DNA of 64,000 bases from Mycobacteriaceae bacterium (GCA_019749805.1 JAIEPH010000031.1:1-64000); one strand, 5' to 3'. Shown: positions 40,357 to 51,233, numbered from the stretch's first letter. Numbers and translations are program-made. The notes: generated by a model not told the origin, from the letters alone.

Positions 40357-41595
40357 CTACAGCTTGATACCGAGCAACGTGTCGACGGCACCGGCCACGA
40401 TCTGCGGGGCTTGCGGGTCGTGGCCGCCGTAGGTGAGCGCATCGGTCGTCCAGCCGTCAAGTGCGGCAAGGGCTTTCGGGGTGTCGAGATCGTCAGCCAG
40501 ATAGCGCCGAACCCGCGCCACGACGTCGGCGGCGTCAGGCCCTTCCGGCTGGGCCACCGCGCGTCGCCAGCGCTGCAACCGGTCCTTCGCCTCGTCGAGC
40601 ACCGCAGGACTCCAGAAGCGATCGGTGCGGTAATGACCCGCGAACAACCCAAGCCGGATCGCCCCGGGATCGACGCCGTCTGCGCGCAACTGGGACACCA
40701 GTACCAGGTTGCCCCGGCTCTTGCTCATCTTGTGCCCATCCCACCCGATCATGCCTGCGTGCACGTAGTGACGGGCGAAACGCCGCTCACCCGTGACGGA
40801 TTCGGCGTGCGCGGCGGAGAATTCGTGATGAGGGAAGATCAGATCGGAACCGCCACCCTGGATGTCGAGGTCGGTGCCGATGCGGCTGAGCGCGATCGCG
40901 GCGCATTCAACGTGCCAGCCCGGCCGCCCGGCTCCGAACGGCGACGGCCAGCTCGGCTCGCCGGGCCGCTGGGCCCGCCACAACAACGCGTCCAGCGCGT
41001 CGCCCTTACCCGCGCGATCCGGGTCGCCGCCGCGTTCGGCGAACAACCGCATCATGGTGTCGCGGTCGTATCCCGACTCGTAGCCGAACTGCGCTGTGGC
41101 GTCGGCGCGGAAGTAGACGTCGGGGTGCTCGGCGTCATCGGCGACGTAGGCCGTGCCCGCGGCCAACAGCTTCTCGACCACTTCGATGACCTCGGCGATC
41201 GCTTCCGTGGCGGCCACATAGTCGCGTGGCGGCAGTACCCGCAGGGCCGCCATGTCCTCGCGGAACAGCTCGGTCTCGCGGTCGGCCAGCTCGCGCCAGC
41301 CGATGCCGTCGCGCTCGGCCCGCTCGAACAGCGGGTCATCGATGTCGGTGATGTTCTGCACGTAGTGCACCTGATGACCCGAATCCAGCCACACCCGGTG
41401 GACGAGGTCGAAGGTCAGATAGGTGGCGGCGTGGCCCAGGTGAGTGGCGTCGTACGGGGTGATGCCGCAGACGTACATGGTGGCGACGTCGCCGGCGGTG
41501 ACGGGGCGCACCTGTCGGTCGGCGCTGTCGTAAAGCCGTAACTGCGGACCGCGGCCGTCAAGGGCCGGGACGGTCGGCGCAGGCCACGATTTCAT
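40357..41595 (-). CDS. mshC: L-cysteine:GlcN-Ins ligase MshC
   Basis: A 412-residue ATP-dependent ligase joining cysteine to glucosaminyl-inositol in mycothiol synthesis, evolved from cysteinyl-tRNA synthetase. HIGH-type motif [13 protein letters not shown], zinc-site [16 protein letters not shown] and [11 protein letters not shown], and KMSKSRG loop are all present. ATG 41595 gives the family start (MKSWPAP); 34 extra in-frame residues upstream look like antisense of cysQ spacer. Shows the organism makes mycothiol. Confidence 0.96.
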   Translation of the reverse strand: MKSWPAPTVPALDGRGPQLRLYDSADRQVRPVTAGDVATMYVCGITPYDATHLGHAATYLTFDLVHRVWLDSGHQVHYVQNITDIDDPLFERAERDGIGWRELADRETELFREDMAALRVLPPRDYVAATEAIAEVIEVVEKLLAAGTAYVADDAEHPDVYFRADATAQFGYESGYDRDTMMRLFAERGGDPDRAGKGDALDALLWRAQRPGEPSWPSPFGAGRPGWHVECAAIALSRIGTDLDIQGGGSDLIFPHHEFSAAHAESVTGERRFARHYVHAGMIGWDGHKMSKSRGNLVLVSQLRADGVDPGAIRLGLFAGHYRTDRFWSPAVLDEAKDRLQRWRRAVAQPEGPDAADVVARVRRYLADDLDTPKALAALDGWTTDALTYGGHDPQAPQIVAGAVDTLLGIKL

Positions 41596-41653
41596 AGCGT
41601 CGACTTTAGGCATCAGGGGATTGGACACCGCGTGCGGCCGATTCATTCCCGCC

Positions 41654-42427
41654 TCAACGATTCCGGTAGGCCGACAGGATGCCTTCGAGCAGCACATCGG
41701 CCAGCTCGGCCCGGCACATCAGCAGGTCAGGCAGGTACGGGTCGGCCCGGTTGTAGATCAGCGGCGAGCCGTCGAGGCGGGTCGCGTGCATGCCGGCCGC
41801 CGCCACCACACCAGCGGGGGCCGCAGAATCCCATTCCCACTGACCGCCGGCGTGCAGATATGCGTCGACGTCGCCGCGGACCACGGCCATGGCCTTGGCG
41901 CCCGCCGACCCGATCCGCACCAGCCTGATGTCGAGCCGGTCCCGTAACCACCACAGCACCGGTGGTGGACGGTTTGCGCTGGCCGTGATGAGGATCGGTC
42001 CTTCGGCACGGGGCGGCGGAGGGACCACCGTGTCGGTCCGGTACACCTCGCCGCGGGCGGGCAGGGCCACCGCGGCGTCGGTGATGCCGCCGCCGTTCGG
42101 GCCGTCGTTGCGTTGCCACAGTGCGATGTGCACGGCCCAGTCGGTTCGGCCGGGCAGCGAGAACTCGTGGGTGCCGTCGACGGGGTCGACGATCCAGACG
42201 CGATCGGCTTGAACACGGGAAATGTCGTCGGCCGCCTCTTCGGACAGCACCGCGTCGTCGGGACGCGCGGCCCGCAGCTGCTTGAGGATCAGGGTGTTGG
42301 CGCGCCTATCACCCTCGTCGCCCAGTTCGTAGGGATCGTAAAAACCGATCTCCTCACGCACCCCCAGCAACATCTCACCGGCGCCTTTGGCCACCTCGGC
42401 GGCCAGCGCGGCATCGGTGAGAGTCAT
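41654..42427 (-). CDS. cysQ: 3'-phosphoadenosine 5'-phosphate phosphatase CysQ
   Basis: A 257-residue Mg-dependent, lithium-sensitive phosphatase of the inositol monophosphatase family that removes PAP formed in sulfate activation. Motifs: [20 protein letters not shown] (metal ligands) and WEWDSAAP. Equivalent to Rv2131c. Lies 58 nt upstream of mshC on the same strand, placing two sulfur-metabolism enzymes together. Confidence 0.94.
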   Translation of the reverse strand: MTLTDAALAAEVAKGAGEMLLGVREEIGFYDPYELGDEGDRRANTLILKQLRAARPDDAVLSEEAADDISRVQADRVWIVDPVDGTHEFSLPGRTDWAVHIALWQRNDGPNGGGITDAAVALPARGEVYRTDTVVPPPPRAEGPILITASANRPPPVLWWLRDRLDIRLVRIGSAGAKAMAVVRGDVDAYLHAGGQWEWDSAAPAGVVAAAGMHATRLDGSPLIYNRADPYLPDLLMCRAELADVLLEGILSAYRNR

Positions 42428-42488
42428 CCGGTCAGTATCGCCAACGACCCGGTTGCGCTCACCACAGGATCCGCTGTGACAACTGGGA

Positions 42489-43334
42489 CTAGAACGCCGG
42501 CCACGGTATCGGGCGTCGTCGGTCCGGGGTGGGCATCACCGGATCATCAATCAGTGCAACAGTTCTCGCTTTCAGGGCCGCGATCTCACGCTCGGTGATG
42601 TGCGCGCAGAGCGTGTCCGCCAAGCCATTGGCCAGCTGGTCGTGCAGCGCAGCGACAGCTTCCAGGCTCTCCGCGTCCACCGGCTTGCCCGCCCAGCCCC
42701 ACAGCACCGTTCTGAGCTTGTCCTCGGCGTGCAGGCTGACGCCGTGGTCGACGCCGTACACATGCCCGTCGACTCCGGACAGGATGTGGCCGCCCTTGCG
42801 GTCGGCGTTGTTGATCAGTACGTCGAAGACAGCCATCCTGCGCAGCCGGATGTCGTCGGCGTGCACCAGCGTCACCTCGTCGCCTGCGTAGTCGTAGGCC
42901 TGCAGGATCGGCAGGAAGCCCGGCGGAATCCGCCCGGCGGGCAACAGGTCGACGAGGTCCGGTCCCGCATCGGGTTCATCGCCGACCTCTCCGAGGCTCT
43001 CGCCTGGCTGGTCGACCCAAAGCTGCAACATGCCCGGCCCGGCGGGGCCATCCCGAATCATGGTGTACGGCACGATGTTCCACCCCAGCGCGTCCGACAC
43101 GAGGTACGCGCCGAGTTCACGACCGGCCAGGGTGCCGTCCGGGAAGTCCCACAGGGGCGCCTCCCCCTTGATCGGCTTGTAGACGCAATGCGCTTGCCGC
43201 TCACCGAGATGCGCCTCGCACAGAAAGGTGGCGTTGCTTGCCGAGCGGATCCGTCCGATGACGGTCAGCTCACCGCGCCGCAGCACCTCGTTGGTCTCAC
43301 CAGCGGAGTCCGATCCGCTACTCGACGGCGTCAT
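42489..43334 (-). CDS. SCO1664 family protein (PI3/4-kinase-like fold)
   Basis: A 281-residue protein with kinase-like features of the SCO1664 family: [37 protein letters not shown] (the YKP lysine), [13 protein letters not shown] (catalytic-loop-like Asn/Asp) and [11 protein letters not shown] (DFG-like Asp). Homologue of Rv2133c. Whether it phosphorylates anything is unknown. The start is either ATG 43334 or GTG 43358; both overlap the DUF3090 gene, so translation is coupled. Gene order with DUF3090, histidine phosphatase and uppP is conserved in actinobacteria. Confidence 0.82.
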   Translation of the reverse strand: MTPSSSGSDSAGETNEVLRRGELTVIGRIRSASNATFLCEAHLGERQAHCVYKPIKGEAPLWDFPDGTLAGRELGAYLVSDALGWNIVPYTMIRDGPAGPGMLQLWVDQPGESLGEVGDEPDAGPDLVDLLPAGRIPPGFLPILQAYDYAGDEVTLVHADDIRLRRMAVFDVLINNADRKGGHILSGVDGHVYGVDHGVSLHAEDKLRTVLWGWAGKPVDAESLEAVAALHDQLANGLADTLCAHITEREIAALKARTVALIDDPVMPTPDRRRPIPWPAF

Positions 43335-43905
43335 CGTCGGAACCGGTGATGGCGCCACGCAGATAACCGTTGGTGCGTACGCAGATGTGGCCCTCGGGAT
43401 CGAGCGGTTCGTCGCACAGCGGGCATGGCGGACGGCCCGCCGAGATGACCCGGTTGGAGCGCGTCGCGAACTGACGCGCGGATTCCGGCGTCAGAAAGAC
43501 CCGCACCGCGTCGGGGCCGTCTTCCGCGTCGTCGAGCACCACGGACGCGTCGAACTCGGTCTCGGACACCGCAAGCAGCTCGACTACGACGGTCTGCGCC
43601 TCGGAGTCCCAGCCGAGCCCCATGGTCCCGACCCGGAATTCGGCGTCCACAGGGGTGATCAGCGGACTCAGGTCGTCCACCTCGCCGGTCTCGGGCGGCA
43701 CCGGCGTGCCGAATCGCCGGTTGATCTCGAGCAGCAACGCGGCGATACGTTCGGCGAGCACCGCAACCTGCTGCTTCTCCAAGATCACCGACACCACCCG
43801 CTTGTCATGAACGGCCTGCAGGTAGAAGGTCCGGTTTCCCGGTTGCCCAACGGTCCCGGCCACGAAGCGGTCGGGTGTTCGGAAGACGTGAATAGCGCGG
43901 GCCAT
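43318..43905 (-). CDS. DUF3090 family protein
   Basis: A 195-residue protein of DUF3090, same length as Rv2134c. The C-terminus carries a small zinc-ribbon-like motif (CPLCDEPLDPEGHIC, with CVRTNG nearby). Beta-rich N-terminus (GNRTFYLQAVHDKRVVSVILEKQQ). Always found with the SCO1664 kinase-like protein, so the two may act together; function unknown. Confidence 0.88.
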   Translation of the reverse strand: MARAIHVFRTPDRFVAGTVGQPGNRTFYLQAVHDKRVVSVILEKQQVAVLAERIAALLLEINRRFGTPVPPETGEVDDLSPLITPVDAEFRVGTMGLGWDSEAQTVVVELLAVSETEFDASVVLDDAEDGPDAVRVFLTPESARQFATRSNRVISAGRPPCPLCDEPLDPEGHICVRTNGYLRGAITGSDDDAVE

Positions 43906-43962
43906 GGCATCTCCAAAATACCGGTAACGGCAGCGTCAGCCGCAATCCCGGGGGTTCACCGG

Positions 43963-44679
43963 TCAGTCGGTCGAGCCACCCACGATCGCGTCTTCAGGTG
44001 GCACGCCGCTGTCTTTGGACGCATCCTGGGCCCCGTCTTTCGGCGGTTTTGCCAGCAGGCCTGCGGTCAGTTGATCACCGGTGTGGTTGACGTGGATGAC
44101 GAACGGACGCATCGCCGTGTAACGGATCACACTCATCGAGGCGGGGTCCGCGGTGATCCGCTGGAAGCTGTCGAGATGCGTTCCCAGCGCATCGGCGACG
44201 ACGGCCTTGATCACGTCGCCGTGCGTACAGGCGATCCACAACACGTCACCGTCATGCTGTTCGGCCAGCCGCCGGTCGTGCTCGCGGACCGCGCACACAG
44301 CGCGCGCCTGGACCGCGGCGAGGCCTTCCCCGTCGGGGAACACCGCCGCGCTGGGCTGTTGTTGCACAACCGCCCACAGCGGCTCCTTGACCAGTTCGCC
44401 GATCTTGCGCCCCGTCCACGCGCCGTAGTCGACCTCGGAGATGCGCTCGTCGACGACGGGATCGAGGCCCAGCGCGGCAGCCAGCGGCGCGACAGTGCGT
44501 TCGCACCGCAGCAGCGGTGATCGCACGATCGCGCGGACCGGCAGAGTGCCGATGCGCGCAATCAGCCCCTGGGCCTGTTCCTGGCCCTTGTCATCCAGGT
44601 CGACACCCTCGCTGCGGCCGGCGAGTGTGTGGGCGGTGTTCGACGTCGACCGCCCGTGACGCAGCAGGATGACCGTCAT
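43963..44679 (-). CDS. Histidine phosphatase (phosphoglycerate-mutase-like)
   Basis: A 238-residue branch-2 histidine phosphatase: catalytic RHG in [14 protein letters not shown] in [13 protein letters not shown], and second His in [10 protein letters not shown]. Matches Rv2135c, for which acid phosphatase rather than mutase activity is expected. The hydrophilic C-terminal 35 residues are not conserved. Stop separated by 57 nt from DUF3090; start overlaps the uppP stop (ATGA). Confidence 0.9.
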   Translation of the reverse strand: MTVILLRHGRSTSNTAHTLAGRSEGVDLDDKGQEQAQGLIARIGTLPVRAIVRSPLLRCERTVAPLAAALGLDPVVDERISEVDYGAWTGRKIGELVKEPLWAVVQQQPSAAVFPDGEGLAAVQARAVCAVREHDRRLAEQHDGDVLWIACTHGDVIKAVVADALGTHLDSFQRITADPASMSVIRYTAMRPFVIHVNHTGDQLTAGLLAKPPKDGAQDASKDSGVPPEDAIVGGSTD

Positions 44680-45524
44680 ATCGCCGACACCACCTGAGTG
44701 CCGAGCAGGATCAGCACGACGGTGCCGAGCAGCACGCGGTATCCGACGAACCAGTACATGCTGTGTCGGATGAGGAATCGCAGGAACCAGGCGACGGCGG
44801 CATAGCCGACGACCAACGCGATCAACGTTGCGACCAACAGCTGCGGACCGGTCGCACTCATTCCCTCACCGACCGGATGAAACGCATCGGGCAGCGAATA
44901 CAGGCCGGACGCGAACACCGCTGGGATGGCGAGCAGGAAGCCGAAGCGTGCGGCCAGCTCACGGTTCATGCCGAGAAACAGGCCGGCGCTGATCGTCGCG
45001 CCGGATCTCGACACACCCGGTATCAGCGCAAGGCACTGCGCGAGGCCGACGATGATGCTGTCCTTCCACGTGAGCTGTTCGACTTGTCTCTCTTGGCGGC
45101 CGTAGTACTCCGCCGCGGCGATGACTGCCGAGAACACGATCAAAGCGATCGCGATCAACCACAGATTGCGTGCGCCCGTTCGGATCTGGTCTTTGAACAA
45201 CAGACCGAGCACGCCGATCGGGATCGTTCCGATGATGACCCACCAGCCCAACCAGTAGTCGACGGTACGGTGGGCGGTCACGAAGAGGCCGTTGAACCAC
45301 GCCTTGATGATGCGGCCAATGTCACGCGCGAAGTAGATGAGCACCGCCATCTCGGTGCCGAGCTGGGTGACCGCGGTGAACGAAGCGCCGGCGTCGTCGG
45401 TGAAGAAGACCCGCGACGCGATCGCCAGGTGTCCGGACGACGACACCGGCAGGAACTCCGTCAGACCCTGCAGCATCGCGAGCACAATCACCTGGACCCA
45501 CGACATCGCCGCTACGTCCGTCAC
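44676..45524 (-). CDS. uppP: Undecaprenyl-diphosphate phosphatase UppP (BacA)
   Basis: A 282-residue, eight-helix membrane enzyme that regenerates decaprenyl/undecaprenyl phosphate for peptidoglycan and arabinogalactan synthesis and gives bacitracin tolerance. Signatures [14 protein letters not shown] and [12 protein letters not shown] carry the catalytic Glu/Ser and Arg. Equivalent to Rv2136c. Overlaps the downstream histidine phosphatase by 4 nt. Confidence 0.95.
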   Translation of the reverse strand: MTDVAAMSWVQVIVLAMLQGLTEFLPVSSSGHLAIASRVFFTDDAGASFTAVTQLGTEMAVLIYFARDIGRIIKAWFNGLFVTAHRTVDYWLGWWVIIGTIPIGVLGLLFKDQIRTGARNLWLIAIALIVFSAVIAAAEYYGRQERQVEQLTWKDSIIVGLAQCLALIPGVSRSGATISAGLFLGMNRELAARFGFLLAIPAVFASGLYSLPDAFHPVGEGMSATGPQLLVATLIALVVGYAAVAWFLRFLIRHSMYWFVGYRVLLGTVVLILLGTQVVSAI

Positions 45525-45550
45525 GACGACGACCGTACCGGGATGCTGCG

Positions 45551-45883
45551 TCAGCGGATGGGTCGCACCGGTTGCGCTTCGGCCACCGCGTCACGTACCG
45601 CCGCCGCCAGGCTCCGCCTGTCAGAGAGGTCGATGTCGATCAGCTTGCGGGTGCCGACCGCGACAATGTCCTCGCTTTGCGGAACGGGCCCGGTCAGCCG
45701 TGGGCGGTACACCTCGATCATCAGTGACTGGTGTTCGACGTGAAATGAAAAGCTCCGGCCGTCGCCAACTTGGCCAAACCCACTAGCGTGTACACCAGTG
45801 GAAATGTCTTCAATAGCAAACTCTTGGCTTCCCAGTTCACGGTCTGCGGCAAGGGTCATGACATTGACCATAACTCTACTCAT
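45551..45883 (-). CDS. Conserved hypothetical protein, Rv2137c-like
   Basis: A 110-residue soluble protein, beta-rich with [19 protein letters not shown] and a C-terminal helix ([16 protein letters not shown]). Only its location next to uppP and divergent to lppL identifies it. ATG 45883 is used; in-frame ATGs at 45871 and 45859 and an upstream start at 45916 are alternatives. No function can be assigned. Confidence 0.7.
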   Translation of the reverse strand: MSRVMVNVMTLAADRELGSQEFAIEDISTGVHASGFGQVGDGRSFSFHVEHQSLMIEVYRPRLTGPVPQSEDIVAVGTRKLIDIDLSDRRSLAAAVRDAVAEAQPVRPIR

Positions 45884-45991
45884 GCCCTTGAGACAGGCCG
45901 GCGCGAGAAGCTGCACGCAATATCTCGGTTCGGGGTCCGCCTAGACTGCAGGTCGAGAGAAGATCCAATTCGCACGTCCGAGAGCTACCCC

Positions 45992-47026
45992 TTGCCGATT
46001 CGCGTAAACAGCAGACGTCACGTCTTTCGTTTTCTGGCCATCGCGGTCGCAATCGGCGGACTTTCGGGATGCACATCGACCTCCGTCGAAGCGCCTCCAC
46101 CGACTATCACCCCTGCTCGGGCCGCAGTGTCGCCGGCGGCGGCGGATAAACCGGACGGTTCGGTGGAGCCGCTGCCCGACCGCGCGATCGCCGCGATATT
46201 CGACGCGAGAACCGCGTCGCTGGCCGTGCTCAGCCCAAAATCCGCCGAGGAGTCTGCGGTCACAGTCCTCGGCGAGCTCGACGGCTCCCGGGCGGTACCC
46301 CTACCGGGAAACGCCACCGCGATGACCGGAGACGACGAGGGTCTGCTGTACGTGTCGACACGCGGAGGCTACTTCCGGGTCGACCTCGTCGATGACACCG
46401 CGACGCGGGTCGATGTCGACGGGCAGCAGGGCACCGACTTCACCGCGATAGCGCGCCGCGAAGACGGCAAATTGGTGCTCGGCAGCGCCGACGGCACCGT
46501 CTTCACGTTGAGCTCCGACACCGCTGTCGGCACGCAGCTGAAGATCTTCGCCCGGGTGGATGATCTTGTCACACAAGGAAATACCGCGGTGGTGCTGGAC
46601 CGTGGGCAGACATCCGTAACTGCGCTGTCAGAAGACGGCGCCGAGGGCGAGCACGCACTGCGCGCCGGCGAGGGCGCGACCACGATGGCGGCGGACGACG
46701 CGGGCAGGGTTTTGGTGGCCGACACTCGCGGCGGCCAGCTGCTGGTGTACGGTCTCGACCCGCTGATTCTTCGCCAGGCATATCCGGTGCGGGACGCGCC
46801 GTATGGTCTGGCCGGAACTCCGACGCTGGCCTGGGTGTCGCAGACTGCGTCGAACGCCGTGGTTGGCTACGATCTGTCAACCGGCATCCCCGTCGAGAAG
46901 GTGCGCTATCGAACCGTGCAACAGCCGAACTCCCTGGTATTCGATGAATCGTCCGGCACCCTCTACGTGGTGTCGGGCTCAGGGGCGGGTGTGCAGATGA
47001 TCCCGGGTGCGGCGGTGGGCTCGTGA
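45992..47026 (+). CDS. lppL: Lipoprotein LppL, beta-propeller-like
   Basis: A 344-residue lipoprotein: signal peptide VNSRRHVFRFLAIAVAIGGLSGC with lipobox LSGC, a Thr/Pro/Ala linker, then repeats such as DFTAIARREDGKLVLGSADG and GATTMAADDAGRVLVADTRGG that resemble NHL/WD-like propeller blades. Matches LppL (Rv2138). TTG 45992 is chosen as the only start giving a short charged n-region; longer in-frame starts would place 74 residues before the signal peptide. GAGAG lies 8 nt upstream. Function unknown; the following gene overlaps by 4 nt. Confidence 0.85.
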   Translation: MPIRVNSRRHVFRFLAIAVAIGGLSGCTSTSVEAPPPTITPARAAVSPAAADKPDGSVEPLPDRAIAAIFDARTASLAVLSPKSAEESAVTVLGELDGSRAVPLPGNATAMTGDDEGLLYVSTRGGYFRVDLVDDTATRVDVDGQQGTDFTAIARREDGKLVLGSADGTVFTLSSDTAVGTQLKIFARVDDLVTQGNTAVVLDRGQTSVTALSEDGAEGEHALRAGEGATTMAADDAGRVLVADTRGGQLLVYGLDPLILRQAYPVRDAPYGLAGTPTLAWVSQTASNAVVGYDLSTGIPVEKVRYRTVQQPNSLVFDESSGTLYVVSGSGAGVQMIPGAAVGS

Positions 47027-47292
47027 CGACGATGCAGCGCGGCCGGATGCCCGAGGGCTGGGCGGACGTGATTGCGGCTGATCTGTCCGACGATTACGAA
47101 TGGATTCCGTTGCGGCTGCCGCCCGATCTGACTCGGATCAACGCCTCGACTCGCTTGTCGATCGAGGCGGAATACCGCGGATGGGAGCTGACCCGCGTGC
47201 GGCTGTACACCGATGGGTCGCGGCGGGTGCTGCTGCGCCGCAAGAAGTCTGCGGCTCGAGAAACTGTTGTCCCGGAGCAGCCCGCGCTGTGA
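47023..47292 (+). CDS. DUF5703 family protein
   Basis: An 89-residue basic protein of DUF5703 ([41 protein letters not shown]). In actinobacteria it commonly sits directly upstream of pyrD, as here. GTG start overlaps the lppL stop (GTGA), and it ends 4 nt before pyrD, giving an lppL-DUF5703-pyrD operon. Function unknown. Confidence 0.85.
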   Translation: MTTMQRGRMPEGWADVIAADLSDDYEWIPLRLPPDLTRINASTRLSIEAEYRGWELTRVRLYTDGSRRVLLRRKKSAARETVVPEQPAL

Positions 47293-47296
47293 GCTC

Positions 47297-48367
47297 ATGA
47301 TGTACCGCGCGCTGCAGCGGGTGCTGTTTCTGATTGCGCCCGAACGCATTCACACCTGGATCTTCGCGCTGTTGCGGGCCGTCACGGCCTTGGCGGTCAC
47401 GCGCCGTCCGCTGACGCGATGGCTGGCGCCCCGCGACCCGGTATTGGCGAGCACGGTGTTCGGGGTGACGTTCCCGGCTCCCCTGGGTTTGGCCGCCGGC
47501 TTCGACAAGGACGGCCGGGGGTTGAAGACCTGGGGCGCACTGGGTTTCGGTTACGCCGAGGTCGGCACGGTGACCGCGGTGGCGCAGCCGGGCAACCCGC
47601 AGCCGCGGATGTTCCGGCTGCCCGAGGACCGGGCCCTGCTCAACCGGATGGGGTTCAACAACCACGGGGCCGGTGAGTTGGCCATTCAACTCGCACGCCA
47701 TAACCCCGAGGTGCCGATCGGCGTCAACATCGGCAAGACCAAGACCACGCCCGCCGAGTTGGCGGTCGAGGACTACGCCGAGAGTGCCCGCCTGCTCGGG
47801 CCATTGGCGTCGTTCATGGTGGTGAACGTCAGCTCGCCGAACACGCCGGGTCTGCGCAATCTGCAGGCGGTGGAATCGCTGCGGCCCATCCTCGCGGCGG
47901 TCCTGGCGGAGACGACGAATCCCGTGCTGGTGAAGATCGCGCCCGATTTGGCCGACGAGGAGATCGACGAGATCGCTGATCTTGCAGTCGAATTGGGATT
48001 GGCGGGTATCGTCGCCACCAACACCACGGTGTCTCGAGCGGGACTGAAGACACCGGGAGTCGACGAGCTGGGTTCGGGCGGCATCTCCGGAGCACCCGTC
48101 GCGCAGCGGTCCGCGGAGGTGCTGCGACGGCTGTACCGGCGCGTGGGCGGCCAGTTGGTGCTGATCAGCGTCGGCGGCATCGAGACCGCAGAGGATGCCT
48201 GGGACCGCATCGTTTCGGGCGCATCACTGCTGCAGGGCTACACCGGCTTCATCTACGGCGGCGGGCTGTGGGCCAAGCGCATTCACGACGGCCTGGCTCA
48301 CCGCCTGCACGACGGCGGTTTCGCGTCGTTGGCCGATGCGGTGGGCTCGGCCGTTCGCGAGAACTAG
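47297..48367 (+). CDS. pyrD: Dihydroorotate dehydrogenase (quinone), class 2
   Basis: A 356-residue FMN enzyme of pyrimidine synthesis that passes electrons to the quinone pool. The class 2 features are the N-terminal amphipathic helices ([20 protein letters not shown] region) for membrane docking, [16 protein letters not shown] and the catalytic-Ser region [11 protein letters not shown], plus TGFIYGGG at the FMN phosphate. Two ATGs stand in tandem (47297, 47300). Same length as Rv2139. Confidence 0.96.
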   Translation: MMYRALQRVLFLIAPERIHTWIFALLRAVTALAVTRRPLTRWLAPRDPVLASTVFGVTFPAPLGLAAGFDKDGRGLKTWGALGFGYAEVGTVTAVAQPGNPQPRMFRLPEDRALLNRMGFNNHGAGELAIQLARHNPEVPIGVNIGKTKTTPAELAVEDYAESARLLGPLASFMVVNVSSPNTPGLRNLQAVESLRPILAAVLAETTNPVLVKIAPDLADEEIDEIADLAVELGLAGIVATNTTVSRAGLKTPGVDELGSGGISGAPVAQRSAEVLRRLYRRVGGQLVLISVGGIETAEDAWDRIVSGASLLQGYTGFIYGGGLWAKRIHDGLAHRLHDGGFASLADAVGSAVREN

Positions 48368-48393
48368 TTCTGTTCGCCCCGATAGCCGGTAAC

Positions 48394-48430
48394 GGGTTGA
48401 CTGCACGCGCCTGATGCACGGAATCAACCC
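48394..48430 (+). terminator. Stem-loop downstream of pyrD
   Basis: GGGTTGA (48394-48400) pairs with TCAACCC (48424-48430), with an inner TGCA/TGCA pair (48402-48405, 48415-48418) continuing the stem after small bulges. It lies 27 nt after the stop. There is no U-tract, in keeping with many mycobacterial terminators. The rest of 48431-48625 shows only the kinase promoter region. Confidence 0.5.
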
Positions 48431-48625
48431 GGTAGCGCGTGTCGGCCTGCAGATCCGACCCACTCAATCGACGAGCGACGCACGCGGCTTGAAAGCCTTA
48501 GTGAGTCGTGACCGAATGCCGGCAAGTAGCCGGAGCTTGCTCAGGATCGACAAATTTCAGCTATTGGCCTGAGACGCCGCTTAGGGTGTTGCTGATAGTT
48601 GCCTGTGAACTCCAGGAGAGGTCTG

Positions 48626-50431
48626 GTGGAGGGGACACCGTTTGGCCGTTATCGGTTAATCGATCTGCTGGGCCGCGGGGGTATGGGCGAAGTGTGGCGC
48701 GCTCGAGACACGGCAACCAACAACCGCATAGTGGCGATCAAACTGCTGCCGGCACACCTGGCCAACGACCAAGAGTTCGTGTGGCGGTTTCGCCGGGAAG
48801 CCGACGCCGCGGCGCAGCTGAACAATCCGCACATCATTCCCATCCACACCTACGGCGAAATCGACGGAAGGCTGTACGTCGACATGCGGCTGGTCGAAGG
48901 CCGCGATTTGCAGCAGACGGTGATGATCGAAGGACCGCTCGAACCTGAGCGGGCGGTGCGCGTCATCGAGCAGATCGCAAAAGCCTTGAATGCTGCACAC
49001 AAGGTCGGGCTGGTGCACCGCGATGTCAAACCGTCGAACATATTGCTCGACGAGGACGATTTCGCATACCTGATCGACTTCGGGATCGCTCGCGGCGCAG
49101 AAGAAACCCGATTGACCGGCACCGGCAACGTGATCGGCAGCTGGCACTATATCGCCCCGGAAAGGCTGCAAAGCGGACATGACGATGGCCGCGGAGACAT
49201 CTACGCACTGGCTTGTGTGCTGTATGAGTGCCTGACCGGCCAACCGCCCTATCCGGGAAACAAGCTCGAGCAACAGGTCACCGCGCACTTGACCGCTCCG
49301 CCACCGCGCCCGTCGAGGTCCCACCCCGGCGTACCCGTCGCTTTCGACGCAGTGATCGCCACCGGGATGGCCAAGAAGCCCGAACACCGGTACGGCATGG
49401 CCGTGGAGTTGGCCAGCGCCGCGCGTGCCGCCCTGAAGCCCCCGTCGCCTTCGGCCTCTCCACGCCGCCCGCTGGTGTCGCCGTCCTCGCGGGTCTACGA
49501 CTACGACCAAGCGCTGCAACAAGCTCGTCTCCACCCGGCGCGCCCCGCATCTCCTGCAGTCCCGAATCACCTGTCGCGAAACGACCCCGGCCTCAAGCCG
49601 GCTCGCTCAATTCCACGGCCGTCACCCCCACCGACGGCCAAGCCCTGGTGGCGACGCATAGACCCGATCATTGCGAGCATCAGCGCGGTATTGGTTGATT
49701 GGCGGCGCCGTATTTTTAAGCGTCACGCTGCCCCTGGCCGGGCAGCCTCGCCGGGATGGTGGCGCCGCAAAACCCATGTTCTCCCAGTCGCCGTGTTATC
49801 CGCGGCGCTCATATGCGCGTTGGTCCTCGTGCTGAGTTGGCCCGAACGGGCGCCCCCCGAACCTCTGCTACCACCAGGTGCGTTGGACAGGATCCTGGTG
49901 ACCGCCGCCGACGCCGCGTCAATCGTGGATGGCCCTCTCCGAGAAACGGGTTCGAGTTCCATCCTGAAAGACGACATCGTGATCGTCAAAGACCAGACAT
50001 GTGTGGGCACCCTGTTCGTCGCTCAGGCATCCGTCTACAAAGGCACCGATTGGACCCATGCGCGCACCCAGAACCTTGAGACGCCGACGACCCCTGTTGC
50101 ACACCTTGTCTCGCAGGCGGCAGTGCTCTTCTCATCCGCAGATGACGCTGCGAAGTTCTACCGATATTCACTCAACAATTGGCACATGTGTGGAAGCCAG
50201 ACGACCAGCGATCAAGATGCCACATGGAGTGTGTCTCCCCTCACCGAAATCGGTAAATCGATGATGACTCAGCCATTTTCGAAGGTGAATGCGAGCTGGC
50301 GCTGCGAGCACACGATGGCCGTTGCCGCAAACCTGATAGCTGAGGCAGTGGCATGTGGAACTCACGCGCCGACTGATCAGACAAACAGAATTGTGACCAA
50401 GATGATGGACAACGCCTCCGCTCAAAGTTAA
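48626..50431 (+). CDS. PknH-like receptor Ser/Thr protein kinase
   Basis: A 601-residue transmembrane kinase. Kinase domain about 8-265: glycine loop GRGGMG (16-21), K39, HRDVKPSN (D133), DFG (151-153), and the TGTGNVIGSWHYIAPE activation segment. A Pro/Ser/Arg-rich juxtamembrane stretch (270-383) precedes one helix (about 384-404). The extracytoplasmic part has four cysteines (QTCVG, HMCGS, WRCEH, VACGT) matching the PknH-type sensor with two disulfides. GTG 48626 follows AGGAGAGG by 4 nt. No kinase gene lies here in M. tuberculosis. Confidence 0.92.
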   Translation: MEGTPFGRYRLIDLLGRGGMGEVWRARDTATNNRIVAIKLLPAHLANDQEFVWRFRREADAAAQLNNPHIIPIHTYGEIDGRLYVDMRLVEGRDLQQTVMIEGPLEPERAVRVIEQIAKALNAAHKVGLVHRDVKPSNILLDEDDFAYLIDFGIARGAEETRLTGTGNVIGSWHYIAPERLQSGHDDGRGDIYALACVLYECLTGQPPYPGNKLEQQVTAHLTAPPPRPSRSHPGVPVAFDAVIATGMAKKPEHRYGMAVELASAARAALKPPSPSASPRRPLVSPSSRVYDYDQALQQARLHPARPASPAVPNHLSRNDPGLKPARSIPRPSPPPTAKPWWRRIDPIIASISAVLVDWRRRIFKRHAAPGRAASPGWWRRKTHVLPVAVLSAALICALVLVLSWPERAPPEPLLPPGALDRILVTAADAASIVDGPLRETGSSSILKDDIVIVKDQTCVGTLFVAQASVYKGTDWTHARTQNLETPTTPVAHLVSQAAVLFSSADDAAKFYRYSLNNWHMCGSQTTSDQDATWSVSPLTEIGKSMMTQPFSKVNASWRCEHTMAVAANLIAEAVACGTHAPTDQTNRIVTKMMDNASAQS

Positions 50432-50571
50432 CGACAGGACATCGATGCGTTGTCCGGCGGCTGAGGGCGTTCGCCGCCAGCCTGGGGCCGCAAACCGAAC
50501 TACCCAGGGCCGCGGCCTAGGGGACCTACTTGCTTGGCTAGTCGCAGCTTAGTGGCCTCCTTGATGCAACT

Positions 50572-50793
50572 TCAGGACAAGCAATCCGGTGGGCACCAAC
50601 GGCGCACACCGGGATCGGTCTCCCACCAGTACGGCACCCCATGCGGGTTTGCATTGCTCGCCGGTTCTGGCCCGCAGATGGTTTGCAAGGTAAGGCCATG
50701 CGTTTGGCAGCCCGGTTGAGCAGACGTTGGTGCGGCCGTGAGCATGGCTACCGTGGCGCCTGTAATCAATGTTGCTGCAACAGCTCTCATCAT
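50572..50793 (-). CDS. Small secreted four-cysteine protein
   Basis: A 73-residue protein with a clear signal peptide (RAVAATLITGATVAML, cleavage after TSA-QP) and a mature part of about 47 residues containing four cysteines (PGCQTHG, QTICGPE, RWCPPDC), probably two disulfides. Tandem ATGs at 50793 and 50790 follow an AGGGA/AGGA ribosome site. I do not recognise the family well; similar short Cys-containing exported proteins are common in mycobacteria. Convergent with the PknH-like kinase. Confidence 0.65.
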   Translation of the reverse strand: MMRAVAATLITGATVAMLTAAPTSAQPGCQTHGLTLQTICGPEPASNANPHGVPYWWETDPGVRRWCPPDCLS

Positions 50794-51233
50794 TCCTGGT
50801 CCCTGTCGGTCGGTGGAGCGGAAGCCGGCTCCGTCAGCCGATTTGGAGGCAACAGCCCCGCTGCGCTGCAATCTGTTATGCCGGCGAAGGTAGCCCAAGA
50901 GGCGAACGGGAATAACTGCTTTGCACAAACTCGGAATTGCCCAGCGCTAGCGGCCTTGGCGTTGCCAAGCACCCGTCCTCAGCCTCGATCGACCGACGGG
51001 TTCAGAGTGGTCGCAACGATGAAGACGGCTCTGAGCTGGGAGAATTGGTGTGCCCATCAGCCCGGCCCCATTCAGCACGCACTGACCACTCCTGCGCCGC
51101 GGTGTCCACAAAGCGTTGCCGCACCGCAGTACGACCTCTGCGAGTTGCACGCATCGAAACGAGGACCCCAAACCGCTGCGCTGGATAAAGACCGTCGAAG
51201 ATCCTCAGGGGCCCGGCCAGATATCCGGCGCGA
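50794..51233. other. 440-bp stretch without a supported gene
   Basis: Frames are open on both strands but lack a start with ribosome site, family resemblance or consistent codon pattern. The left end should hold the promoter of the small secreted protein. The right part follows the PEBP stop on the minus strand, so it may be a 3' region or decayed DNA. No repeats or RNA genes were recognised. Confidence 0.5.
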
